Shown here: piece by piece, positions 1 to 7,812 of the stretch
Layout: each line of letters begins with the position of its first letter
Position numbering within the stretch: the first letter of the stretch is position 1
Assembly (NCBI GenBank): GCA_963704025.1
Contig: CAVPGP010000005.1
Span: forward strand, 502,521-566,520
DNA: 64,000 nt
Direction: 5' to 3'
Origin: CAVPGP01 sp963704025
GTDB taxonomy: Bacteria; Actinomycetota; Thermoleophilia; Gaiellales; Gaiellaceae
Position numbers and translations under genes: made by a program
Notes under the pieces: model-generated
Told to the model about the DNA's origin: nothing
Database searches by the model: none
Seen by the model: the letters and a program-made list of their open reading frames with translations, nothing else

Positions 1-1
1 G

Positions 2-499
2 GACACGGGCACCGAGGTCTTCGGCGTCGAGCGCTCGCACGGCACGCCCATGTACCGACTCGTCGAAGCGGGCCACGTCGATCCCTTGCGCTACGTCCAG
101 ATCGGGCTGCGCGGCTACTGGCCGGGCCCGGACGAGTTCGCCTGGCAGGAGGAGCGCGGGATCACGAGCTTCTTCATGCACGACGTCCGCGACCGCGGGA
201 TCCGGGCGGTGGTGGCCGAGGCGCTGATCGCGGTCGGCAAGGGCCCGGTGTTCCTCACCGTCGACATCGACGTGCTCGATCCGGCGTTCGCGCCGGGCAC
301 CGGCACGCCCGAGCCCGGAGGCATGACCGTCGTCGACCTGCTCTGGGCCGCGCGCACCGTGGCGTCCGCAGTCGACCTGGCGGGCGCCGACATGGTCGAG
401 GTGATCCCGACCGCAGTGGGCTCGGCCGACATCACCGCCCTCGCGGCCGAGCGCATCGTGCGCGAGATCCTGACGGGGATCGCGCTCCGGCTGCGATGA
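2..499 (+). CDS. Agmatinase/arginase-family ureohydrolase, 5' end outside window
   Basis: This is the C-terminal two thirds of a ureohydrolase, the Mn-dependent family that hydrolyses agmatine, guanidinobutyrate or arginine to urea plus amine. The open frame runs from base 2 without a start codon, so the N-terminus with the first metal histidine lies upstream. The family's metal-binding segment is visible (VDIDVLDPAFAPGTGTPEPGG, roughly residues 85-105 of the fragment) with its paired aspartates, followed by the usual GADMVEV stretch. The DTGTEVFGVERSHGT segment at the start also fits the family. The substrate cannot be told from this part. The stop overlaps the next start by four bases (ATGA). 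Confidence 0.88.
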   Translation, partial: DTGTEVFGVERSHGTPMYRLVEAGHVDPLRYVQIGLRGYWPGPDEFAWQEERGITSFFMHDVRDRGIRAVVAEALIAVGKGPVFLTVDIDVLDPAFAPGTGTPEPGGMTVVDLLWAARTVASAVDLAGADMVEVIPTAVGSADITALAAERIVREILTGIALRLR

Positions 500-951
500 G
501 GCGGGCGGTCGTGGCCGCGGCCGCGCTCCTGCTCGCAGGCTGCGGCGAGCCCGGGACGCCGGCGCACGTCGCCGCCCGGCCGTGCCTCGTGAAGGCCGGG
601 ATGGTGCTCGACCACGGTCGGACGCCGAACCTGCCGTTCCTCTCCCCCTACGACCCCAACCTCGGGCGGATGCCGTCGCCGGCGACGTTCCGGCGCGATC
701 TGGAGCTGTCGTTCGGCAGTGTCGAGACGGGCGCCAACGACGTGCGGCTGTTCTTCTTCGACGGCGAGGACGCAGCCGCCCGCAGCGAGAGCCGGATCCG
801 TAAGGGGAGCCTCCGCCGCTACCGCTTCATGCGACGGGGCATCGCCTACGTTCCCGGTGCCGTGCTCGACCGCGACGGCGCGGTGCTCATCCTCTGGTCG
901 AGCGCGCCGACGAAGGCGCAGCGCACGGTGTTGCTCGGCTGTCTCGGCTGA
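496..951 (+). CDS. Putative lipoprotein, tandem copy 1
   Basis: A 151-residue exported protein of unknown function. The N-terminus is a classic lipoprotein signal: two arginines, a hydrophobic stretch, then the lipobox LLAGC with Cys16 as the lipidated residue. The mature part has no family that I recognise. It shares a column of landmarks with the next gene: an early Cys, the DHGR motif, a PFLSPYDPN-type proline turn, an LELSF strand, the GANDVRLFFF core strand and a final Cys near the C-terminus, so the two form a paralogous pair. The start overlaps the ureohydrolase stop, which implies translational coupling. The two conserved cysteines could form a disulfide outside the membrane. Confidence 0.75.
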   Translation: MRRAVVAAAALLLAGCGEPGTPAHVAARPCLVKAGMVLDHGRTPNLPFLSPYDPNLGRMPSPATFRRDLELSFGSVETGANDVRLFFFDGEDAAARSESRIRKGSLRRYRFMRRGIAYVPGAVLDRDGAVLILWSSAPTKAQRTVLLGCLG

Positions 952-988
952 GCCGTGGGAGGCCGCGATACCTGCTTGGATATCCTGC

Positions 989-1447
989 ATGCTCGGCCGG
1001 CGGCCAACTCGTGCTCTGCTCTGTGCATTGGCCTGTCTGCCCTTCTCAGTTGGGGCGCTGGCCGGGTGCGGCGGCTCGTCAAAGGATCCCTGGCAGTCGG
1101 CGGCACCGTGCCTGACGCCGCTCGGGACCTTCTACGACCACGGCCGGCCGCTCTCGCTTCCGTGGCGGAATCCATTCGGGGCCCAGACGGGCCTGATGGC
1201 CTCGCCGAAGCCGTTCCAGCGGGAGCTGGAGGTCTCGTACCGCGCCGGCTCGCCCGGGGCGAACGCCGTCGCGCTCTTCTTCTTCGCCGGGGACGAGGAC
1301 GCACAGCGCGTGCTGAGGAGGATCCGGAGCGAGCCCAACTTCTTCCCGACGCAGTCGCTCGAGACGATCGGCCCGGCGATCGTCCGCTGGTCGAGCACCC
1401 CCGCCCCGGGCCAGCACGGCGACCTCGCCGCCTGCATCGGCGGCTGA
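989..1447 (+). CDS. Putative lipoprotein, tandem copy 2
   Basis: A 152-residue paralogue of the preceding gene, separated from it by 37 bases. The start at 989 is chosen because it places a signal peptide (MLGRRPTRALLCALACLPFS, then a GALAGC lipobox) at the N-terminus. Mature landmarks match copy 1: APCLTPLGTFYDHGRPLSLP, MASP, LEVSY, GANAVALFFF and a C-terminal Cys. No enzymatic motif is visible. Copy 1 and copy 2 have diverged strongly apart from the landmarks, so this is an old duplication. Function unknown; a surface lipoprotein is the only supported statement. Confidence 0.72.
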   Translation: MLGRRPTRALLCALACLPFSVGALAGCGGSSKDPWQSAAPCLTPLGTFYDHGRPLSLPWRNPFGAQTGLMASPKPFQRELEVSYRAGSPGANAVALFFFAGDEDAQRVLRRIRSEPNFFPTQSLETIGPAIVRWSSTPAPGQHGDLAACIGG

Positions 1448-1470
1448 TGCGCCGAACGCGCACGTAGAGG

Positions 1471-1527
1471 CTCCTCTCCGAGGACGACGTCGTTTCTCCT
1501 CTCCGAGGACGATGCGAAATCGTCCTC
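1471..1527. repeat. 17-bp direct repeat plus 9-bp hairpin
   Basis: The sequence CTCCTCTCCGAGGACGA occurs at 1471-1487 and again at 1496-1512. The second copy runs into a perfect inverted repeat GAGGACGAT (1505-1513), loop GCGAA, ATCGTCCTC (1519-1527). The site lies 24 bases behind the lipoprotein stop and could act as a transcription terminator without a T-tract, or as a regulator site for the small gene that follows. Confidence 0.45.
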
Positions 1528-1588
1528 GCGACCGAGCAGGCCGTCCCTACCTTGTTCGAAGGGGCAAACGGCGAGCAGGAAGGATGAG

Positions 1589-1714
1589 ATGGAGAACACG
1601 GTGACCCAGTTCGAGACCCGGTGGAACCGGATGATCGTGGAGCTGATCACGCTCGCCGACGAGGATCGGGTCGAGCTCGACGAGCGCGAGGACGCCTCGG
1701 AAGATCGCTCCTAG
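1589..1714 (+). CDS. Small acidic protein, 41 residues
   Basis: A short frame from ATG 1589 to TAG 1714, preceded by AGGAAGGA in good position. The product begins MENTVTQFETRWNRMIVELI and is then rich in Asp and Glu (TLADEDRVELDEREDASEDRS). It looks like a short amphipathic helix with an acidic tail. I know no family. Support is limited to the ribosome binding site, the amino-acid bias and the lack of any other gene in this 400-base gap; the rest of the gap (1715-1845) shows nothing I recognise. Confidence 0.35.
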   Translation: MENTVTQFETRWNRMIVELITLADEDRVELDEREDASEDRS

Positions 1715-1845
1715 GCGCCGGAAATGGATCGCCGGACTGAGTCGTTGACCACTGCATGGGGGCGAGAAAGACGGGTACCTCCACGCGTGGAGGAGGGGGG
1801 TTGTCCGTACCGACGGGGACCCGGCCCGCCCGTAACCTCGTTGAT

Positions 1846-2589
1846 ATGAACGAGCTACGCCACAGTCTTTCCCGCCGCTATCCCGGAGTCGTCGAGCTCG
1901 GCCTCGCGGTCGCGCTCTACGCCGTCTACGAGATCGTGCGCGGCTTCGGCTCGACCAGCCTGCCGCTGGCCCGGGCGCACACCGACGAGATCGTCGCTCT
2001 CGAGCGTGCCTCCCACCTCTTCGTGGAGCGCTCGGTGCAGCACGCCTCGCACGCCGTGCCTGGACTGCCGCCGCTGCTCGGCTTCCTCTACCTCGCGCTG
2101 CACCTGATCGGCACGGCCGTCGCCCTCGTCTGGGTCTACCGGCGCCACCCCGAGAAGTTCGCGCTCGTCCGCACGGCGATCGTCTTCGCCACGGGGATCT
2201 CGCTCGTGATCTACGTGCTCTACCCGGCCGCTCCCCCGCGGCTGGCCGGCCTCGGTTTCGCCGACACGGTCAGCCATTCGACAGGCCTGAACCTGAGCTC
2301 CGACATGCTCGGCAGCCTGTACAACCCGTTCGCCGCGGTGCCGAGCCTTCACTTCGGCTATGCGCTGGTCGTCGGGATGGCGATCGCCGCCTACGCCGAC
2401 CGCCGCTGGGCCCGCATCGCCGGAGCGCTCTATCCCGCGCTGATGCTCTTCGTGATCGTCGCGACGGGGAACCACTTCATCTTCGACGCCGCCGCCGGCG
2501 GGATCGTCGTGCTCGCCTCCTGGGCGATCGCCCGGCGCCTCGTCGAGCCGCGCGAGCCGAAGCGGCGCGCCGCGCTCGTCACCTGCTAG
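1846..2589 (+). CDS. PAP2-superfamily integral membrane phosphatase/transferase
   Basis: A 247-residue polytopic membrane protein of the PAP2/inositolphosphotransferase group (PF14378-type). About six hydrophobic segments are visible. The family's active site is split over two motifs: PSLHFGYALVVG (about residues 165-176), which carries the catalytic-type His, and GNHFIFDAAAGG (about 207-218), with His and Asp. Such enzymes act on lipid phosphates or transfer phospho-head groups at the membrane face. The ATG at 1846 is preferred over upstream codons because the sequence before it is basic and low-complexity, unlike a PAP2 N-terminus. It converges on the next gene, with a large inverted repeat between them. 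Confidence 0.8.
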   Translation: MNELRHSLSRRYPGVVELGLAVALYAVYEIVRGFGSTSLPLARAHTDEIVALERASHLFVERSVQHASHAVPGLPPLLGFLYLALHLIGTAVALVWVYRRHPEKFALVRTAIVFATGISLVIYVLYPAAPPRLAGLGFADTVSHSTGLNLSSDMLGSLYNPFAAVPSLHFGYALVVGMAIAAYADRRWARIAGALYPALMLFVIVATGNHFIFDAAAGGIVVLASWAIARRLVEPREPKRRAALVTC

Positions 2590-2601
2590 CCACGGCTCGC
2601 C

Positions 2602-2766
2602 AGAGGCTTGATGTGAAACTGGAGTGCGTGCGGGGATGGGCCAGATCAAGCGGTTCAGCCGGATCGGGCGCAGCGCGTGGTGGTGCTACGGGCAAGCCCG
2701 AGCCGGCTGAACCGCGCCGCGTCTGGCACACCAGCCGTGCGTGCCTGAGTTTCACATCAAGCCTCT
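2602..2766. repeat. 165-bp nested inverted repeat between convergent genes
   Basis: The outer arms are a perfect 19-bp inverted repeat: AGAGGCTTGATGTGAAACT at 2602-2620 and its complement at 2748-2766. Inside lies a second perfect 13-bp pair, GCGGTTCAGCCGG at 2650-2662 and CCGGCTGAACCGC at 2703-2715, with partly complementary sequence between the two pairs, so the whole element can fold into one long hairpin. The right outer arm overlaps the stop codon of the minus-strand gene. It could be a bidirectional terminator, a structured RNA or a MITE-like element with terminal repeats. Confidence 0.8.
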
Positions 2767-3346
2767 AGCGCCCGAGGAGCGCGCGGGCCAGGCCCACAGG
2801 GACGAGCGGCGCCCGCCACCGTGCGTCCCGGAGCGCGTCCTGGAGCGCAGCACCGTCGACTCCGGTGCCGTGCCCGACGAGCACTCGCGCCGGTCGCAGC
2901 GCGCCGAGCCGCCGCGGCGGCGTCAGGCGGAGCAGCGGGTGCACGGCCAGGCGCTCGCCCGGCGCGCGAAAGTACCGGGCGGTGCCGAGCGCGTCCGCGC
3001 AGACGAGCACGCGCCGCGCGGGCCACCAGAGCGCGAGCTCGCGCCAGCGCTTCCGCGTCACCACGGGCAGAGCCTCGAAGGGCGCGCGGCCGACTGCGAG
3101 CACGTGGTGCGGCACGCCCAGTCGCGCAGCCAGCGCCGCGCAGTCGCGTCCGTGACGGTCGAGCAGCTGGATGACGCCGGCCGGCTCGCCGAGCGCGCGC
3201 ACGCGCTCCTCCACGCCGTCGCCGTCGAGCGCGTCGACGAGCCAGACCCGGCCGTCGGCGACGAGCGCGTGCGAGCAGCGTTCCATGAACTCGTCGACGA
3301 CCCAGCCGAGGGTTCCGGCGCCCTCGTCGCAGAACCGGATCTCCAC
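2765..3346 (-). CDS. Hypothetical protein resembling a degenerate metallo-beta-lactamase fold
   Basis: A 193-residue cytosolic protein. The order of elements (VWLVDALDGDGVEERV, then VIQLLDRHGRDCAALAARLG, then an ARVLVGHGTGVDG segment) resembles a metallo-beta-lactamase-like hydrolase fold, but the HxHxDH metal cluster is absent; only a lone HGRD remains. I therefore make no catalytic claim. The start is GTG 3346, placed 6 bases behind a TACGCT -10 box, so the mRNA is probably leaderless. The gene is transcribed away from the enolase-superfamily gene from a shared promoter region. Confidence 0.55.
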   Translation of the reverse strand: MEIRFCDEGAGTLGWVVDEFMERCSHALVADGRVWLVDALDGDGVEERVRALGEPAGVIQLLDRHGRDCAALAARLGVPHHVLAVGRAPFEALPVVTRKRWRELALWWPARRVLVCADALGTARYFRAPGERLAVHPLLRLTPPRRLGALRPARVLVGHGTGVDGAALQDALRDARWRAPLVPVGLARALLGR

Positions 3347-3352
3347 GCCCCG

Positions 3353-3362
3353 AGCGTATAGT
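3353..3362. promoter_or_regulatory. Overlapping divergent -10 boxes
   Basis: On the minus strand TACGCT (3358 to 3353) stands 6 nt before GTG 3346. On the plus strand TATAGT (3357-3362) stands 10 nt before ATG 3373. The two boxes share bases 3357-3358. Occupancy by RNA polymerase in one direction should exclude the other. No clear -35 boxes are visible. Confidence 0.5.
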
Positions 3363-3372
3363 GGCTCGCTTC

Positions 3373-4386
3373 ATGTCGACCTACGAACTCGTCCAGGACG
3401 TGCCCCTGCGGATCGAGCACGTCGAGCTCGAGCAGCTCGCGCTCGAGCCCCGCGCCGGCTTCCGGCGGCTGACCACCGTCGTCCACCTGCACGGCGGCGG
3501 CGAGGAAGGGCTGGGCGAGGACGTGACCTATCAGCCCCAGGAGCACGAGGCTCCCCCCGTGCCGGAGCTCGCCGGCGACTGGACCATCGACTCGCTCTCG
3601 CACCGGCTCGAGGGTGCCGGCCTCTTCGGGCACGAGACGCTCGACACCGCCGCCGCGGATTACCGCCGCTGGGGCTGGGAGTCCGCAGCGCTCGACCTGG
3701 CCCTGCGCCAGGCCGGTCGCTCGCTCGCGGAGGCGCTCGGCCGCGAGGCGCGCCCCGCAACGTACGTGGTCTCGTGCGCGGCGGAGAAGGTGCCGCGCCT
3801 GCTCGAGCTCTATCCAGGGCTCCGCTTCAAGCTCGACCCGTCGGCCGAGTGGGACGACGCGCTCTTCGACGAGCTCGCCGCGCTCGGGCGCGTCGACACC
3901 GCCGACTTCAAGGGGATCTTCCGCGGCGACTTCGGCAACCCGCCGGACGAACGCCTCTACCGCCGCGTCGCGGAGTCGTTCCCGGACGCGTGGCTCGAGG
4001 ATCCCGGACTCGACGAGGCGACCGACGAGGTGCTCCGGCCCCACCGCGACCGCATCACCTGGGACGCGCCGATTCACTCCGTCGCCGACGCGGAAGCGCT
4101 GCCGTTCCCGCCGCGCTGCCTCAACTCGAAGCCGTCCCGCTTCGGCACGCTGCGGCGCCTCTTCGACTTCTACGACTGGTGCGCAGAGCGCGGGATCGCG
4201 CTCTACGGCGGCGGCCAGTTCGAGCTGGGCCCGGGCCGCGGCCAGATCCAGCTCCTCGCAGCGATCTTCCATCCGGACGCGCCGAACGACGTCGCGCCGG
4301 GCGGGTTCAACGAGCCCGAGCCGCAGGCGGGCCTGCCGGCGAGCCCGCTCGTCCCGCAGGCGGTATCGGGCTTCCGCCTCGCCTGA
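3373..4386 (+). CDS. Enolase-superfamily enzyme (OSBS/muconate-cycloisomerase-like)
   Basis: A 337-residue protein with the layout of the enolase superfamily: an N-terminal capping domain followed by a beta-barrel. Barrel landmarks are FKLDPSAEWDD, the TADFKG strand, WLEDP (metal-ligand Glu), ITWDAP (likely metal-ligand Asp) and SKPSRFG with a lysine in the position of a second general base. The end of the barrel reads ALYGGGQFELGPGRGQ. These enzymes abstract a proton alpha to a carboxylate with Mg2+. The exact reaction cannot be fixed from sequence: o-succinylbenzoate synthase, a muconate-type cycloisomerase or a dipeptide epimerase remain possible. No menaquinone gene is adjacent. ATG 3373 is preferred to GTG 3361, which lies inside the -10 box. 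Confidence 0.75.
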   Translation: MSTYELVQDVPLRIEHVELEQLALEPRAGFRRLTTVVHLHGGGEEGLGEDVTYQPQEHEAPPVPELAGDWTIDSLSHRLEGAGLFGHETLDTAAADYRRWGWESAALDLALRQAGRSLAEALGREARPATYVVSCAAEKVPRLLELYPGLRFKLDPSAEWDDALFDELAALGRVDTADFKGIFRGDFGNPPDERLYRRVAESFPDAWLEDPGLDEATDEVLRPHRDRITWDAPIHSVADAEALPFPPRCLNSKPSRFGTLRRLFDFYDWCAERGIALYGGGQFELGPGRGQIQLLAAIFHPDAPNDVAPGGFNEPEPQAGLPASPLVPQAVSGFRLA

Positions 4387-4412
4387 CTGGACTGGACTGA
4401 CCGCGGACCGCG

Positions 4413-6971
4413 CTACTCGTACTGGAGCGCCTCGAGCACGTTCAGCCGCGCGGCGCGCCGGGCGGGGAAGATCGCCGCGACGATGCCGACGACGATCGCC
4501 GCCACGGCGAACACGATCAGCGAGCCGATCGGCAGCGTGAACTCGATGAAGTCTACGCGCGCGACGAGGAGGCCGCCGAGCACGACCCCGAGCACGATCC
4601 CGAGCACGCCTCCGATCAGCGCCGTGATCACGCTCTCGTGCCGGATCATCCGCCGCACCTGGCGGCGTGTCATCCCGATCGCGCGCAGCATGCCGAGCTC
4701 GCGCGTGCGCTCGAAGACGGTCAGCACGAGCGTGTTCACGATCCCGAACAGGCTGACGACGATGGAGAGGGCCAGCAGCACGTAGAGGATGTTCAGCACC
4801 GAGTTGAGCCCGCTGATCTGGTTGTCGATGAACTTCTCCCGCGTCGCGGCCTTGGCATTCGGGAACGGCTTCAGCGCGTTGTCGAGCGCCTTCGCATTCG
4901 CATCGGTCTGGCCTCCGCGCATCCGCACGAACGAGTAGAGGTTGCGCGGGTTCTCGTTGAAGCGGTCCCACGTCGCCGCCGAGATCGTCACGGGCCCGAA
5001 CGGGGAGCCGCCGGCCGGCGGCTTGAAGATCCCGCGGACGACGAAGTTCTTCGTCTTCCCGGTCGCGAACGTCATCGCGACCGGCGAGCCGACCTTCAGA
5101 TGGTGGTCCTTCGCATAGCCGTCGTCGACGAAGGCGCCGTTGTCGCCGAGATTCGCGAGGACGGAGGGCGAGCCCTCCTTCCAATCGAGCGTGAAGATCC
5201 CGCTCGTCTCCGGGTTGACCGCGGTGGCGAAGAACCGGTGGCCGAAGGCCTTCGCGTCACCGGTGCGCACGTTGCCCACGGCCTCGACCCCGGGCGCCTT
5301 CGCGGCCGCCTCGGCGGCGGCGATCGGGATCGGCGAGAAGTTGTTCTGCGCCGTGACGGCGTAGTCGGCGCCGCCCCAGAGCTCGTTGACCGCGCCGCGG
5401 AACGTCGCCGTGATCCCGGCCGCGAGCACGGCGACGAGGGTCACGAGCGCGAGGCCGATCATCAGCGCGGCGGCCGTCGAGGCGGTGCGCTGCGGGTTTC
5501 GCTTCGCGTTGTCCCGCGCGAGCGCACCGGCGGCGCCGCCGACCTTGGTCGCCGGCCAACCGAGCGCGGAGGCGAGCGGCCCGACGAAGCGCACCGAGAG
5601 GAGCGACACGCCGAAGAAGATCAACAGCGCTCCGATCCCCATCCAGAGCAGTACGGCCGTCGTCCCGAGACCCGGTCCGAAGAGGCCCCAGCTGAGCGCT
5701 GCGAAGCCGAGCAGCGTCAGGATCGAGGAGCCGAGCGTCCGGTAGCGGGCGAAGCGGGACTCCGGCAGCGTCGCGCCCTCCCGCACGGCCGCGATCGGCG
5801 GCACCCGGGTGGCGCGAACGGCCGGGCGGAGGCTTGCGAGCAGCGTGACGACGATGCCGACGAAGAGCGAGATGACCACCGTCCGCGTCTCGAAGATCAG
5901 GCCCTGGTTCGGCAACGTGAAGCCGACGGCGTCGAAGAGCTTGAAGAGCCCCTTCGCGAGCCCGAGCCCGAGGAAGAGCCCGGTGAGGGAGGCGAGCGTG
6001 CCCACGACGAGCGCCTCGACGAAGATCGACATCAGCACCTGCCGTCGCGACGCCCCGAGCGTCCGCATGGTCGCGAACTCCCGCGTGCGCTGCGCGATGG
6101 TGATCGAGAGCGAGTTCGCGATCACGAAGCTGCCGACGAAGAGGGCGATGCCGCCGAACGCGAGCAAAAAGCCGCGCAGGAACGAGATGAACGAGTTCGT
6201 GCCCTTCGCGTCTTCCGCGGCCTGCGCGGATCCGGACCGGGCCTGCGCCGTCGGAGGCAGCATGTCCCGCACGTCCTTCAGCAGCTGTTGCTCGGAGACA
6301 CCCGGCTTGGAGGCGACCGCGATCTCGTCGAGCTGATGCGGCTTGTCGAACAGCTCCTGCGCGGTCGGCAGATCGAAGCCGGCGAGGGTTGCGCCGCCGA
6401 TCGTCGACACGGAGCCGAACTTGACGATCCCGGAGATGCGGAGCCGCTTGGCCGGGCCCTCGGCCTGCACCGGGACTATCTGGCCCACCTTGAGGTGCTC
6501 CTTGCCCGCGGTCGACTTGTCGATCACGACCTCGGCGCCGTGCGGCCAGCTGCCGCTGATGAGCGAGAGCGGGTTAAAGGGCGAGGCGCCGTTCGCGATG
6601 CTGAAGCCGAGGTTCGGCGCGCCGCCGTAGACGATCGCCTTGCCGTCCTTGCCGATCAGCTGGGCCTCGCCGTCGACGCTGCCCTCGGCCTGGGCGACCC
6701 CGTTCACCCCGCGCACGGTCTGCAGGAGCGACTCGTTGAGCGGCGGAGCGGTCGTCCCGTTCTCGTCGGAGAGCGTGAAGGCCGGCTTGCCGGAGACCAC
6801 GACGTCGGAGCCCTGGCGCACGTCCGTGAAAATCGAGTCGAACGCCTTGTCGATCGAGTCCGTGAGCACGAAGGTGCCGCTGACCATGGCCACACCGAGA
6901 ACGATCGCGATCGCCGTCAGCGCGGTGCGAAGCTTGCGACCGAGGAGGCCCGCGAGGGCGACCCGGGTCAT
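4413..6971 (-). CDS. ABC transporter permease, MacB/FtsX type, fused two-module form
   Basis: An 852-residue membrane protein. It starts with a transmembrane helix (ALTAIAIVLGVAMVSGTFVLTD), followed by a large extracytoplasmic domain. Then come three FtsX-type helices (about residues 265-400), a second N-terminal helix, a second outer domain and a final FtsX helix set (about 725-845), ending RAARLNVLEALQYE. This duplicated arrangement is usual for actinobacterial exporters of this class. Such permeases move lipids, peptides or drugs, or transmit mechanical signals, using the partner ATPase. The start ATG at 6971 overlaps the ATPase stop by four bases, so both are one operon. Confidence 0.9.
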   Translation of the reverse strand: MTRVALAGLLGRKLRTALTAIAIVLGVAMVSGTFVLTDSIDKAFDSIFTDVRQGSDVVVSGKPAFTLSDENGTTAPPLNESLLQTVRGVNGVAQAEGSVDGEAQLIGKDGKAIVYGGAPNLGFSIANGASPFNPLSLISGSWPHGAEVVIDKSTAGKEHLKVGQIVPVQAEGPAKRLRISGIVKFGSVSTIGGATLAGFDLPTAQELFDKPHQLDEIAVASKPGVSEQQLLKDVRDMLPPTAQARSGSAQAAEDAKGTNSFISFLRGFLLAFGGIALFVGSFVIANSLSITIAQRTREFATMRTLGASRRQVLMSIFVEALVVGTLASLTGLFLGLGLAKGLFKLFDAVGFTLPNQGLIFETRTVVISLFVGIVVTLLASLRPAVRATRVPPIAAVREGATLPESRFARYRTLGSSILTLLGFAALSWGLFGPGLGTTAVLLWMGIGALLIFFGVSLLSVRFVGPLASALGWPATKVGGAAGALARDNAKRNPQRTASTAAALMIGLALVTLVAVLAAGITATFRGAVNELWGGADYAVTAQNNFSPIPIAAAEAAAKAPGVEAVGNVRTGDAKAFGHRFFATAVNPETSGIFTLDWKEGSPSVLANLGDNGAFVDDGYAKDHHLKVGSPVAMTFATGKTKNFVVRGIFKPPAGGSPFGPVTISAATWDRFNENPRNLYSFVRMRGGQTDANAKALDNALKPFPNAKAATREKFIDNQISGLNSVLNILYVLLALSIVVSLFGIVNTLVLTVFERTRELGMLRAIGMTRRQVRRMIRHESVITALIGGVLGIVLGVVLGGLLVARVDFIEFTLPIGSLIVFAVAAIVVGIVAAIFPARRAARLNVLEALQYE

Positions 6972-7729
6972 GGAGCCGAGATCTCCTCCATGGCGCGGAG
7001 GATCTCGTGCGCCGACGTCTTGCCGAAGTCCTTCACGATCACGCCGTCGGCGAGGAACAGCACGCGGTCCGCGATCGAAGCTGCGCCCGCGTCGTGGGTG
7101 ACCATCACCATGGTCTGCCCGTACTCCGCGACCGAGCGGCGGAGCAGTTCGAGGATCTCCGCGCTCGTGCGCGAATCGAGGTTGCCCGTCGGCTCGTCCG
7201 CAAAGACGACCGTCGGCCGGCTGACGAGTGCGCGGGCGATCGCGACACGCTGCTGCTGTCCGCCCGAGAGCTCGGATGGGCGGTGCGAGCGCCGGTCGGT
7301 GAGGCCGACGTCCTTCAGCAGGCCTTCGAACCACTCCTTGTCGGGCTTCTCGCCCGCGATCGAGAGCGGGAGGAGCACGTTCTCCTCGGCCGTCAGCATC
7401 GGCAGCAGGTTGAAGAACTGGAACACGAAGCCGATGTGCTTGCGGCGGATCCGCGTGATCTCCGTGTCGCTCAACTGGCCGATCCTGGTGCCGGCGACGT
7501 CGACGGTGCCGCTCGTCGGCCGGTCGAGGGCGGCGAGGATGTGCATCAGGGTCGACTTGCCGGAGCCGGACGGGCCCATGACGGCCAGGAGCTTGCCCGG
7601 CTCGACCTCGAGCGAGACGCCGCGCAGCGCGTCCACCGCGGTGTCGCCCTCGCCGTAGCGGCGCGTCAGGTCGTGACCCGCGACGACCGCTTCGGCTGCA
7701 GGCGCCTGGGATTGTTCGGTGGTAGCCAT
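6968..7729 (-). CDS. ABC transporter ATP-binding protein, LolD/MacB type
   Basis: A 253-residue ATPase with all functional motifs: Walker A GPSGSGKST (about 52-60), the Q-loop FVFQFFNLLP, signature LSGGQQQRVAIARA, Walker B VVFADEPTG with catalytic Glu, D-loop and a switch His in VTHD. It energises the downstream permease. The N-terminus before the fold is an alanine-rich tail. The ATG is 6 nt behind a TAGTGT -10 box, giving a probably leaderless mRNA, and a perfect 18-bp palindrome sits just upstream of that promoter. Confidence 0.93.
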   Translation of the reverse strand: MATTEQSQAPAAEAVVAGHDLTRRYGEGDTAVDALRGVSLEVEPGKLLAVMGPSGSGKSTLMHILAALDRPTSGTVDVAGTRIGQLSDTEITRIRRKHIGFVFQFFNLLPMLTAEENVLLPLSIAGEKPDKEWFEGLLKDVGLTDRRSHRPSELSGGQQQRVAIARALVSRPTVVFADEPTGNLDSRTSAEILELLRRSVAEYGQTMVMVTHDAGAASIADRVLFLADGVIVKDFGKTSAHEILRAMEEISAP

Positions 7730-7735
7730 ACGGCC

Positions 7736-7781
7736 ACACTACCCACGACCCGAATCCTCGAACAGTGGGGTTAACCCCACT
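7736..7781 (-). promoter_or_regulatory. Promoter and 18-bp palindromic operator of the ABC operon
   Basis: The -10 box TAGTGT is the complement of 7736-7741. The perfect palindrome AGTGGGGTTAACCCCACT at 7764-7781 covers about -35 to -52 relative to a transcription start at the ATG. This position suits an operator for a dimeric regulator that competes with or helps polymerase. No regulator gene for it is adjacent. Confidence 0.6.
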
Positions 7782-7812
7782 CTGACCCTGGCTGTGACCC
7801 TACTGCTCGACC

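Noticed and set aside
2602..2766. Interpretation of the nested inverted repeat as a CRISPR repeat-spacer unit
   Set aside because: There are only two arms in inverted, not direct, order and no cas genes. No CRISPR array was seen elsewhere in the window.
4413..7739. A single 1108-codon minus-strand frame joining ABC permease and an N-terminal extension
   Set aside because: The upstream third is the wrong frame of the ATPase gene; the permease begins at ATG 6971 with the ATGA overlap.
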